Shown: positions 1-8,262 of the stretch, piece after piece
Numbering within the stretch: the stretch's first letter is position 1
Layout of the letters: every line of letters begins with the position of its first letter
Source: JAZDLC01 sp043802345
GTDB taxonomy: Bacteria; Planctomycetota; B15-G4; JADJEK01
Assembly (NCBI GenBank): GCA_043802345.1
Contig: JAZDLC010000080.1
Location: forward strand, 1-30,095
Length of the DNA stretch: 30,095 bases
Direction of reading: 5' to 3'
Notes under the pieces: generated by a model
What the model was told of the DNA's origin: nothing
Databases searched by the model: none
The model's input: only the letters and a program-made list of their open reading frames with translations
Program-made: the position numbers and the translations under genes

Positions 1-1521
1 CCGGTTCAGGAACCAGCGGTCGTGGCTGACCACGATCGCCGAACCGGGGAAATGGTCGATGGCGTTTTCCAGCACCCTCAGGGTGTCGAGGTCCAGATCG
101 TTGGTCGGCTCATCGAGCAGAATCACGTTCCCTCCTCCCCGTAGCATGCGCGCCAGCAGCACCCGGTTCCGCATCCCTCCGGAGCATTCACCCAGCTTCT
201 TCTGCTGCTCCCCTCCCCGGAAGTTGAAGCGGGCCACGTAGGCCCTTGAATCGAGGGTGGCGGTCCCATAACGGATCAGATCGCTGCCGTCGGTGATGTT
301 CTCGTAAACCGTCAACTCGTCGTCGAGAGCTGCCCGGGACTGGTCCAGATAGGTGAGTTCCACCGTGGACCCGATGACGACCTCTCCCGAGTCCGGACTC
401 TCCTCCCCCAGGATCATCTTCAGCAGCGTTGACTTCCCCATGCCGTTGGCGCCGACGACTCCCACCACCGCTCCGGGGGGGAGGTCGAAACTGAGATCGC
501 TGATCAGGGTGCGGTCTCCGAACCCCTTCGAGATCGATCGCAGCTCGATGACCTTGTCTCCCAGCCGGTTCCCGGGCGGAATCCTGAGGTTGATATCCTG
601 CAAGGTCTCGTCGCCGCGCTTCTCGATCAGCTCACGGTAGCGCTGAACTCGCGCCTTGTTGTGAGACGTGCGCGCCGCTGGAGACCGCCCGAGCCACTCC
701 TTCTCGCGCTTGATCATCCGGTCCAGGCGGGAGTCGGACTGGTGGCCGATCTCCAGTTCCCGCTCCCTTGCCAGCAGGTACTCGGAGTAGTTCCCCTTGT
801 ATGGTCTCCCCTTGCCCCGCTCGATCTCGAGCATCCAGCCCACGACGTTGTCGAGGAAGTAGCGGTCATGGGTGATCAGGATCACCAGGCCGTTGTAGGC
901 GGCGAGATGCCCCTCCAGCCATTGCACGGTGTCGGCGTCCAGATGGTTCGTCGGCTCGTCGAGCAGCAGGATGTCCGGCTGCTCGATCAGCAACTTGGCG
1001 AGCGCGACCCGCCGGCGCTCCCCGCCTGAAAGCCGTCCGATCGGCGCGTCGTCTTCCGGCAGGCAGAGGGCGCTCTTGGCCTGGTCCAGCCAGCTCTCCA
1101 GGTTCCAGATATCCCGCGTATCCATCTCGTGCTGCAGGCGGTCGTACTCGTCCGAAAGCCGCTTCAAGGCGTCGCCGTCCGCCTCCCCGAGTTCCGTCAT
1201 GACCTCGTAGTAGCGCGTCTCGATCGCCCGCAGATGCGTAACCGCCTCCGCCACGCTTTCCGCCACGGTCTGCTCGTCATTCAGCGGAGGTTCCTGTTCC
1301 AGGTACCCCGCGGTCAACCCCTCCGCCGGCCTCGCCACCCCCTCGATTACCGTGTCGACACCGGCGATGATCCGCAGCAGCGTCGACTTCCCGGCTCCGT
1401 TGGCGCCAATCAGCCCGATCTTCGCCCCTTCGAGGAAGGAGAGAGTGATCCCCTTCAGGACTTCGTGGGTCCCGTAGTACTTCCTCAGATCCTCGAGTTG
1501 AAAGACGATTCGTTCGCTCAT
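1..1521 (-). CDS. ettA: EttA-type ABC-F translation factor (C-terminus cut by window edge)
   Basis: Soluble ABC-F ATPase of the energy-dependent translational throttle type, which binds the ribosomal E site and gates entry into elongation according to ATP/ADP. The first ATPase domain has Walker A GANGAGKST at about residues 39-47, signature LSGGERRRVALAKLL, and Walker B/D-loop LLLDEPTNHLD followed by ITHDRYFLDNVVGW. The second has GANGMGKST near residue 360, LLDEPTNDLD and VVSHDRWFLNR at the window edge. The TRYYEV...DALKRLSDEYDRLQ segment matches the EttA arm region. About 507 of roughly 555 codons are present. The ATG at 1521 is preceded by AGGA. The second signature reads ECSGGMRNR instead of LSGGE. 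Assignment to EttA rather than Uup rests on the overall pattern (ILEIERGKG, NYSEYL) and is fairly sure. Confidence 0.93.
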   Translation of the reverse strand, partial: MSERIVFQLEDLRKYYGTHEVLKGITLSFLEGAKIGLIGANGAGKSTLLRIIAGVDTVIEGVARPAEGLTAGYLEQEPPLNDEQTVAESVAEAVTHLRAIETRYYEVMTELGEADGDALKRLSDEYDRLQHEMDTRDIWNLESWLDQAKSALCLPEDDAPIGRLSGGERRRVALAKLLIEQPDILLLDEPTNHLDADTVQWLEGHLAAYNGLVILITHDRYFLDNVVGWMLEIERGKGRPYKGNYSEYLLARERELEIGHQSDSRLDRMIKREKEWLGRSPAARTSHNKARVQRYRELIEKRGDETLQDINLRIPPGNRLGDKVIELRSISKGFGDRTLISDLSFDLPPGAVVGVVGANGMGKSTLLKMILGEESPDSGEVVIGSTVELTYLDQSRAALDDELTVYENITDGSDLIRYGTATLDSRAYVARFNFRGGEQQKKLGECSGGMRNRVLLARMLRGGGNVILLDEPTNDLDLDTLRVLENAIDHFPGSAIVVSHDRWFLNR

Positions 1522-1720
1522 GGTTCCTGCCGCAGCCGCATTCTATTAACGTCCTCGAGCCGGACTCCTTCCAGGGCTCGAAAAGCCGACACCAGGATAG
1601 CAGCCCCGCCGCGACGGGCCATCGTGGCGCGCCGAGCAGCCCGAGTTATACTCCGAAACTTTGCGAGGTCGCCGGCTGGGGCTATTCTGGATCCCTTCCG
1701 GAGTCCTTCTGGAGCCACTG

Positions 1721-3430
1721 ATGAAGACTCGACCCGTCCATGCCGCCGCCCTCCTCGCGACCCTGCTGGTCGCATGTGGCGAGAAACCGGGTGAGCGGGT
1801 TTCGGGAATCCTGATCACCCTCGACACCACCAACCGCCCCGCCCTCGGCTGCTACGGCGGGCGAGGGTCGACCACGCCGAACCTGGACGCGCTCGCAAGG
1901 GAGAGTCTGGTCTACGACCAGGCCCGCGCGGTGGCGCCCATCACGTTTCCCTCCCACACCTCGATGCTCACCGGCCTGTATCCGATCCGGCACCGGATTC
2001 GAGACAACGGCCTGCGCCCGCTCTCTCCCGATGCGAGGACGCTGGCAGAGGCGGCGCGCGACGAGGGGTACCAGACCGCCGCCTTCGTGTCATGTCTCCC
2101 GCTTTCTTCTCCTTTCGGGCTGACCCAGGGGTTCGACCGCTACGAGGAGCCGGTCGAGAAGCGCATGCTGGCGGCGAAAGAGACCACCGAATCGGTGATC
2201 GCCTGGCTGAAGCAACTCGATCGTGAGCGTCCCTTCTTCCTCTGGGTTCACTATTACGATCCGCACGCGCCGTACCAGCCGGAGCAGCGTTACCTGGACC
2301 AGGTCAGCGCGGATGGCGAGGCCAAGTTTCCCGATTATCTGGGCGAGATCGCCCAGATGGACGCGTCCATCGGGGACCTGATGAGCCACCTCCGCGCGAG
2401 TGGTTTCCTGGATCGGTCGTTCCTCGCAGTGGTCGCGGACCACGGCGAGGGGCTCGGGCGCCACGGCGAGCTGTCGCACTGTTTTCTGACCTACGACACC
2501 GTCATCCGCGTGCCGATGTTCTTCCGCTATCCGGATGGATACCGTGCGGGCGAACGTTCCGATGAGTTCGTGACGGTCGCCGACATCTTCCCCACCTTCG
2601 TGCGCGGGCTGGGGTTGGGGGATGCGGGGGACGTCGACGGCCTGGACCTGTATCGGACCGAAGCGCCCACGGGCCGAGGCGTCTACTTCGAGTCATACGC
2701 GGGGTATCTCGGCTGCGGCTGGAGCCCGCTCGCCTGCTGGGCCGATCCCCGGGGCACCTACTTTCATGGGACCGAGCCGGAGCTGTTCGCGCCGGAGGAC
2801 GAGAATCAGGTCAGGAACATCGTCGCCCTGGAAGGCGCGCTTGCGCGGTCGCTTCGCGCAGAGATCGGCCGGATCGCGGACCGGCCGAGGATCGGGGTTG
2901 GAACGGGAACTCTGGACGACGAGTTGAAAAGCCGGATCCGGGAGCTGGGCTACCTGGCCCAGGGAGACTCTGCCGAGGAGGCTCCCCATCCGCTGGCCGA
3001 GACCGGCCTGCCCAGCCCGCAGCGACACATCGCTGAAATCAATCCATACCAGACTGCGACGACCCTGCTGTTGGACGGGAAGGTGGATGAGGCGATGGCG
3101 GTGCTGCAGGAAATGGTGCGCCAGACTCCCAACAACACCCTCGCCACCGAGTTGCTGGGGAACCTGTTCATCCGGAAGGGCGATAACGAATCCGCCGTGG
3201 CACTCCTGAAGAAGACGCTGGAATTGCGCCCTGAGCAGTTGACGGCGGTGGGCCTGCTGGCGGTGGCCCTGGTGAATCTGAGTCGGCACCAGGAGGCGCT
3301 CGATACGTACCTGGCGGGGTACGAGCGCTGGCCGACCGATCAAAGGTTCCAGGACGGTGTGGTGGAACAGTTGGAGGCACTCGGCCGGCATGAAGATGCC
3401 CAGCTGTTCAGGAAGAAGTTCAAACCCTGA
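1721..3430 (+). CDS. Sulfatase-fold (alkaline phosphatase superfamily) lipoprotein with C-terminal TPRs
   Basis: Predicted exported lipoprotein: N-terminal MKTRP, hydrophobic stretch and lipobox LVAC with Cys19. I chose ATG 1721 because it has GGAG upstream and gives the signal peptide directly; an in-frame start at 1661 would only add 20 residues. Residues ~29-380 are sulfatase-like: metal-site region ITLDTT (Asp35), APITFPSHTSMLTGLYP around residue 75, HYYDPHAPY near 177, and ADHGEGLGRHGE at 239-250. The usual C/S-x-P-S-R formylglycine motif is T-F-P-S-H, so Thr75 replaces the modified Cys; this should not be a formylglycine sulfatase and may be a phosphatase, phosphotransferase or other hydrolase. 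Residues ~430-565 hold TPR-like helices (AMAVLQEMVRQTPNN, LLKKTLELRPEQ, ALDTYLAGYERWP). It overlaps the next gene at CTGA. The substrate is unknown. Confidence 0.85.
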   Translation: MKTRPVHAAALLATLLVACGEKPGERVSGILITLDTTNRPALGCYGGRGSTTPNLDALARESLVYDQARAVAPITFPSHTSMLTGLYPIRHRIRDNGLRPLSPDARTLAEAARDEGYQTAAFVSCLPLSSPFGLTQGFDRYEEPVEKRMLAAKETTESVIAWLKQLDRERPFFLWVHYYDPHAPYQPEQRYLDQVSADGEAKFPDYLGEIAQMDASIGDLMSHLRASGFLDRSFLAVVADHGEGLGRHGELSHCFLTYDTVIRVPMFFRYPDGYRAGERSDEFVTVADIFPTFVRGLGLGDAGDVDGLDLYRTEAPTGRGVYFESYAGYLGCGWSPLACWADPRGTYFHGTEPELFAPEDENQVRNIVALEGALARSLRAEIGRIADRPRIGVGTGTLDDELKSRIRELGYLAQGDSAEEAPHPLAETGLPSPQRHIAEINPYQTATTLLLDGKVDEAMAVLQEMVRQTPNNTLATELLGNLFIRKGDNESAVALLKKTLELRPEQLTAVGLLAVALVNLSRHQEALDTYLAGYERWPTDQRFQDGVVEQLEALGRHEDAQLFRKKFKP

Positions 3431-5931
3431 AGGACGCAGGCAAATTCGCGAGTCCGCTGGTCCGTCCGGAGATCCTTGCCCCGGCTGGAGATCAGTCGGC
3501 ACTGCTGGCCGCGCTCCATGCGGGCGCGGACGCGGTCTACTTCGGCCTGGACGAGGGGTACAACGCCCGCGCCCGAACCGCCAACTTCCCGCTGGAGAAT
3601 CTCGACAAGACAGTCGAGACCATTCACCGCGCCGGGGCGCGGGCCTACCTGACGCTGAACACGGTACTGTTCGAGGAGGAACTGCCCCGCGTGGAGGAGA
3701 TCGTGCGGCGGGTTGCGGCCACGGGCGTGGATGCGGTCATTCTTCAGGATCCCGCGCTGGCCCTGCTGGCCGGGCGGCTGTGTCCCGACCTGGAACTGCA
3801 CGGCAGCACCCAGATGACGATCACCACGGGCGAGGCGGCCGAGTTCGCGGCCGGAATCGGGATCAGCCGGGTGGTGGTGCCCAGGGAGCTGTCGGTGAGC
3901 GAGATTCGCGCCTTCGCAAGAGCCACCTCGATGGAACTGGAAGTCTTCGTGCACGGCGCGCTGTGCGTCTCCTGGAGCGGCCAGTGCCTGACGAGTGAAG
4001 CCTGGAGCGGCCGTTCCGCCAACCGGGGGCAGTGCGCCCAGTCCTGCCGGCTGCCGTACCGCCTGCTGGTCGACGGAGTGCCGCGAGACCTGGGCGAAAT
4101 CCGGTATCTGCTTTCGCCGCGAGACCTGGCCGGCCTGGGGGCGGTGAAGGACCTGATGGGCATCGGAGTTCACGGGTTCAAGATCGAGGGGAGGCAGAAG
4201 AACGCACAGTACGTGTCGACCGCGGTGAACAGCTATCGCCGGCAGGTCGACCAACTCTGCTCCGGGCGCGCTCCGGACGCCGCGGAGGTCAGGTCCGACC
4301 TGGCCGAGATGGCCCTTTCGTTCAGCCGCGGCTTCGGCGAGGGATTCCTCTTGGGGCCGGATCACCAGGCTTTGGTGGACGGCCGGTTTCCGAAGCACCG
4401 GGGCATTTTCCTGGGGATGGTGGAGGAGGTCCAGGGCCAGAACGTCGTGATCCAAAGAGAGGCGCCCGAGTGCGAGATCCGGCCGGGCATGGGGGTCGTG
4501 TTCGACGCCGGCAATCCGGAAGATCCGGACGAGCCGGGAGGCCCCGTGTTCCATGTCTCCATGGAAGGCGAGCGGATCCGCCTGCGGTTCGGCAGGCCGG
4601 GGCCTGCTCTGCGCGAGGTCCGTCCCGGGCAGCGGGTCTGGGTCACCAGCGATCCGGAGATCACCCGGCGGGTGGAGAAGCAACTCCGGCAGGCGCCCAA
4701 GGGAGGCCGCATTCCGCTCTCCTTGACGGTGCGCGGCGAGCCGGGCGGGGCGCTCGAGGTGGTCGCCACAGGACGGCGTCCATTCGCCATTTCCGCGCAG
4801 GCGAAGAGCGAGCATCTTCTCGAGCAAGCCCGGGGAGGGGGCCTGGATGAGCCTCTGCTCCGGGACAAGCTGTGCGCGTTCGGCGAGACGCCGTACCGCG
4901 TGGAATCGCTCGACGTGGCAGGGCTGGCAGGCGGGTTGCACCTGCCCGTCTCCGCGTTGAAGCAGGTCAGGAGACGGCTGGTAAAGGAGCTGGATGAAGC
5001 TCTCTCAGCGGGTTGCCGGATCGACGTGTCGGGAGAGAAGGTACTGCCCGGCCTGCGGTCGGATCTCGCGCAGCGTGTCTCAAAGCGAATCGGCGCCACG
5101 CCGCCGCCCGAGGCCGCCTGTCTGGTGCCGCTCTGCCGCAACCTTTGTCAGGTGGAGGCCGCCCTCGACGCCGGCCTGGCCGAGGTGGAACTGGACTGGA
5201 TGGAACTGGTCGGCCTGGCAGAAGCGGTGAAGCATGCGAGAGGCGGCGGCCTCAAGGTGACCCTGGCCACGTTGAGAGTCCAGAAGCCGGGGGAGGAGTC
5301 GTACCTCTTCGCGCTCAGGAGGCTCGCGCCCGACGCCTATCTGGTCCGCCACTGGAGCTCGCTGGTCAGTCTGGCCGGAACCGGCGGAGCGGCGCTTCAC
5401 GGCGACTTCTCACTGAACGTGACCAACTCCCTCACCGCGCTCCATCTGCTCGGATGGGGTCTCGACACCGTCACCGCTTCCTACGACCTGAACGAGGCCC
5501 AGACCTTCGCCCTCCTCGGGGCGGTGCCCGCGCACGCGGTCACGGTGATGCTGCACCATCGCATCCCCACGTTCCACACCGAGCACTGCGTCTACTCCCA
5601 CCTGCTTTCCGATGGAGCCGACCATCGCACCTGCGGCCGGCCGTGTGAGCGGTACCAGATCGCGCTCGAGGATCCCTCGGGCGGAGCACATCCGGTAATC
5701 GTGGACGCGGGGTGCCGCAACACGGTCTTCAACTCGCAGGCCCAGACCGCCGCCGCGGCCGTCGAGCGGCTCCTTCACGCTGGAGTCCGCAGGTTCCGGA
5801 TCGAGTTCGTGAGAGAGAGCCGGGAGGAGGCGGGCGCCGTTCTGGAGGCGTATGGGCGGCTGCTGAGGGGGCTGATCACGCCGTCGCGCCTGATGCGGGA
5901 ACTGGGGGTTGAGTCGCGGGTGGGGATCTAG
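3427..5931 (+). CDS. Peptidase U32-family protein, RlhA-like, with duplicated U32-type cysteine module
   Basis: About 834 residues. The N-terminus PEILAPAGDQSALLAALHAGADAVYFGL is the opening of the U32 family (PF01136). Next come HGALC...SGQCL and SANRGQCAQSCRLPYR, the four-cysteine motif of RlhA/YdcP-type proteins. RlhA takes part in hydroxylating 23S rRNA C2501 using prephenate; U32 proteins such as UbiU/V bind an Fe-S cluster through such cysteines. A DUF3656-like middle region follows, then a second U32-like half with HTEHCVYSHLLSDGADHRTCGRPC near residues 715-740. There is no ATG, GTG or TTG in frame between the stop at 3391 and the conserved start. I therefore place the start at CTG 3427, which overlaps the sulfatase stop as CTGA and has AGGAAG 11 bases upstream. 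A base error changing ATGA to CTGA is the alternative. The exact substrate is not deducible. Confidence 0.85.
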   Translation: MKDAGKFASPLVRPEILAPAGDQSALLAALHAGADAVYFGLDEGYNARARTANFPLENLDKTVETIHRAGARAYLTLNTVLFEEELPRVEEIVRRVAATGVDAVILQDPALALLAGRLCPDLELHGSTQMTITTGEAAEFAAGIGISRVVVPRELSVSEIRAFARATSMELEVFVHGALCVSWSGQCLTSEAWSGRSANRGQCAQSCRLPYRLLVDGVPRDLGEIRYLLSPRDLAGLGAVKDLMGIGVHGFKIEGRQKNAQYVSTAVNSYRRQVDQLCSGRAPDAAEVRSDLAEMALSFSRGFGEGFLLGPDHQALVDGRFPKHRGIFLGMVEEVQGQNVVIQREAPECEIRPGMGVVFDAGNPEDPDEPGGPVFHVSMEGERIRLRFGRPGPALREVRPGQRVWVTSDPEITRRVEKQLRQAPKGGRIPLSLTVRGEPGGALEVVATGRRPFAISAQAKSEHLLEQARGGGLDEPLLRDKLCAFGETPYRVESLDVAGLAGGLHLPVSALKQVRRRLVKELDEALSAGCRIDVSGEKVLPGLRSDLAQRVSKRIGATPPPEAACLVPLCRNLCQVEAALDAGLAEVELDWMELVGLAEAVKHARGGGLKVTLATLRVQKPGEESYLFALRRLAPDAYLVRHWSSLVSLAGTGGAALHGDFSLNVTNSLTALHLLGWGLDTVTASYDLNEAQTFALLGAVPAHAVTVMLHHRIPTFHTEHCVYSHLLSDGADHRTCGRPCERYQIALEDPSGGAHPVIVDAGCRNTVFNSQAQTAAAAVERLLHAGVRRFRIEFVRESREEAGAVLEAYGRLLRGLITPSRLMRELGVESRVGI

Positions 5932-5960
5932 CCGTCTGATCCCGGACCAGTGGAATCCGG

Positions 5961-5978
5961 TTCGAGTACGAGTACGAG
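5961..5978. repeat. TTCGAGTACGAGTACGAG short repeat
   Basis: The sequence TTCGAGTACGAGTACG at 5961 recurs at 11855-11870 (ATTCGAGTACGAGTACGGG) and inverted at 11790-11804 (CCCGTACTCGTACTC). All copies are intergenic. Here it lies between the convergent ends of the U32 and HEAT-repeat genes. No function is evident. Confidence 0.5.
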
Positions 5979-5989
5979 TGCGAGAAGGA

Positions 5990-7978
5990 TCACAGGATAT
6001 CCAGCACCTCCATCAGCGACGGGATCACCGTGCGGTAGTTGGCATTCTCGGAGAATGGCTCGTTCCAGGGCAGGTCGGTCTTCTCGCCGATCAGGCCCAC
6101 CGCCACGCAGGCGAAGCCCCGGGCCAGGCCCGTCGCCCGTTCGTCGGAGATCTTCCGCAGCAGACCGCCGACGGAACCCCGGTCGCCGATCAGACCGAGC
6201 GCCCGGGCCAGGGAGGTGATCACCCCCAGGGTCTTCGCATCTTCCAGCGCACCCATCAGCAACGTGCTCGCTTCCGCATCCCCCATCAGGCCGAGCGCGG
6301 TGGCAACCTGAAGCTGCCGTCTCGGGTCCCGCGGGTCCAATAGGAGGGTTCGCAGCGTGGCGCTCGCCTTGGAGTAGCGGAGCATGCCGATCGCCTCGGC
6401 GAGGTATCCCTGAAGCGAGGTGTCGCTGGTGTCCTGCAGCTCGGAGTAGAGGGTCGGGGCCGCGGCGGTGACGTTCAGGAGGCCCATTGCGATCGCCATT
6501 CCGGCCTTGTACGAGTTGTTGGACGACTCCTCGAACGCCTCCTGGAGCTTGACGCCCACCATGACGCGAACCTTCGAGCCCGGCTCGTACTCCCGACCGA
6601 GCACCGCCAGCGCGAGGGCTGCCCAGGGCTGGTGAGCCTGCCTCTTGGGCCGGGTCAACTGTTTCAGCAGGAAGTCACTCAACCGGTCGAGCGTGGCGCT
6701 GTGGATCGAAGGATCCTGCGCGGCCGCGCGGCCGCCGATCTGCGCGAGAGCGATGAAGGCGAAGTGACGCTCCTGCGGGTTGTTCCCGTCCTGGATGATC
6801 TCGCAGAGGACATCGAACACTTCGCGGTCTTCCGGCAGCGCGAGCCGGCCCAGGGCGATCACGCACGACTCCCGGACATTGAGGTCGCTCTTCTTGCTCC
6901 GCAGCTCACGAATCAGGCCGGGGATAGCCGGCAGCGCCGCGTCTCCCAGTCGGCCGAGGGTGATCGGGATCTGCGCCCGGACCGCGCCCTGGAGCCCGCG
7001 ATCATCCAGGTACTTCGTCAGGAACGGGACGATCTGCTCCCTCCCCACCTGGAACTGACCGAGGGCCAGGATCGCCGCCGAGCAGAGATCGGGCTCGGTC
7101 TTCGATGACGACTCGATCGCCTGGAACAGGGTGCCAATTGTCTCGGGCTCGCCGATCATGCCGAGCGAGAAGGCCGCGAAGGCCCGCTGCATGATCTGGA
7201 TGCTGCCGTTCGCCTTGAGAGCCTTGCGTCCCGCCGGCGTGTCGTTCATCACGTCGATCAGCGTGGGAATCGCCGCCGAACAGCCGAGGACTCCCAGCGA
7301 GAGGACCGCCGACTGCTTCACCGTGGGGTTGCTATTCTGGAGCACGGCGTGGATTCGCTCCAGGACGCGCGGAGCAGACGGATCATCCTTCCGGATCATG
7401 CGCGCCATGGCCAGCACAGCCGAATCGACCAGATCAGGATCCGGGTCGGTCAGCACGCTTTCCAGCACCGGCAGGATCGTCCCTTCGATCTGCACCGAAG
7501 TCGGCCGGTCGGAAGTGCTGGCCACCTCCCGTCGTCCGGGCCCGTTCAGGAAGCCGCCGCGTCCCGACACGACGGCAGCCGATCCGAGGCGGGAACGGAG
7601 GTCGAGGAATCGATCCTTGTTGTATTCCCACCAGAACTGCCACTGCTCGAAACCTTCCCCTCTTGTCCTCTTCCCTCCACCCCGACTCGTGCCGGCCCGT
7701 CCCCCCCGTCCAGGTCCAGGATTGCCTCCCAACCCACCTCCAGGTCCGCCCGGAGTGATGGGCCCCCCGCCGGCGCCCGGAGTGCCTGGTCCGTTTCCAG
7801 GTCCCCCCGGAGTGATCGGGGGGCCACCCGGACCACGCGTCCCCGGCCCGTCCCCGTTGCCGGGAGGCACCGTGTCGCCCGGCCCCCGGTAGACTCCGCC
7901 GTGGCCAGAGAGTTCGCCCGCGGTCATCAGCAACAACGACCCGGTGATCACCCCCGCTGCAAACACCTGCATCTTCAT
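5990..7978 (-). CDS. Exported HEAT-repeat protein with Pro/Gly-rich linker
   Basis: 662 residues. Residues 1-25 form a signal peptide (MKMQVFAAGVITGSLLLMTAG). Residues ~28-105 are a low-complexity Gly/Pro linker built on GGPITPGGPG-like units, followed by FEQWQFWWEYNKDRFLDL and then many HEAT-type helical repeats to the C-terminus, for example SAVLAMARMIRKDDP, SAVLSLGVLGCSAAIPTLIDVM, AAILALGQFQVG and CVAVGLIGEK. HEAT repeats are protein-binding scaffolds; I see no catalytic motif. The protein should act outside the cytoplasmic membrane. ATG 7978 has TGGGAG about nine bases upstream. The 'YRGPGDTVPPG' plus 'FWWEYNKD' pattern is, from memory, typical of secreted HEAT proteins in Planctomycetota. 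The linker is encoded by C/G-rich repeats at about 7680-7890. Confidence 0.85.
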   Translation of the reverse strand: MKMQVFAAGVITGSLLLMTAGELSGHGGVYRGPGDTVPPGNGDGPGTRGPGGPPITPGGPGNGPGTPGAGGGPITPGGPGGGLGGNPGPGRGGRAGTSRGGGKRTRGEGFEQWQFWWEYNKDRFLDLRSRLGSAAVVSGRGGFLNGPGRREVASTSDRPTSVQIEGTILPVLESVLTDPDPDLVDSAVLAMARMIRKDDPSAPRVLERIHAVLQNSNPTVKQSAVLSLGVLGCSAAIPTLIDVMNDTPAGRKALKANGSIQIMQRAFAAFSLGMIGEPETIGTLFQAIESSSKTEPDLCSAAILALGQFQVGREQIVPFLTKYLDDRGLQGAVRAQIPITLGRLGDAALPAIPGLIRELRSKKSDLNVRESCVIALGRLALPEDREVFDVLCEIIQDGNNPQERHFAFIALAQIGGRAAAQDPSIHSATLDRLSDFLLKQLTRPKRQAHQPWAALALAVLGREYEPGSKVRVMVGVKLQEAFEESSNNSYKAGMAIAMGLLNVTAAAPTLYSELQDTSDTSLQGYLAEAIGMLRYSKASATLRTLLLDPRDPRRQLQVATALGLMGDAEASTLLMGALEDAKTLGVITSLARALGLIGDRGSVGGLLRKISDERATGLARGFACVAVGLIGEKTDLPWNEPFSENANYRTVIPSLMEVLDIL

Positions 7979-8234
7979 GGTCTGGCACTCCCATCAGGCT
8001 CAAAGCCGCGGTGCTTCTTGGGGCGCCGGAAGTCCGCGAAGGATCAGATTCGATGAGAGAGTTGCAAACGGCGTACCGCGAGCGAGGGAGATCCAGCACT
8101 GGAGATATACGTAGCTATGCCAAAAAGTGTTATGCCATTTACGAGCCGGAGCGCTTCGGCTCCCGAGCGCGCCAGAGACGAACGGGCGGTAACGCCGTTC
8201 CGTGCACTACACGATCCGCGGCCAGCGATCAGAG

Positions 8235-8255
8235 AAGGGGACAGTCCCCTTTTTT
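8235..8255 (+). terminator. Terminator-like or REP-like hairpin
   Basis: AAGGGGA at 8235-8241 pairs with TCCCCTT at 8245-8251 around a CAG loop and is followed by a T-run to 8255. The T-tract is on the plus strand, yet the adjacent gene ends at 8263 on the minus strand. It is therefore oriented to stop plus-strand transcription, where I see no gene. It may instead be a dispersed REP-like hairpin. Confidence 0.5.
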
Positions 8256-8262
8256 GTTCCGG

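Noticed and set aside
3340..4941. 533-codon minus-strand open frame
   Set aside because: Antisense to the U32 and sulfatase genes in GC-rich DNA; no recognisable domain.
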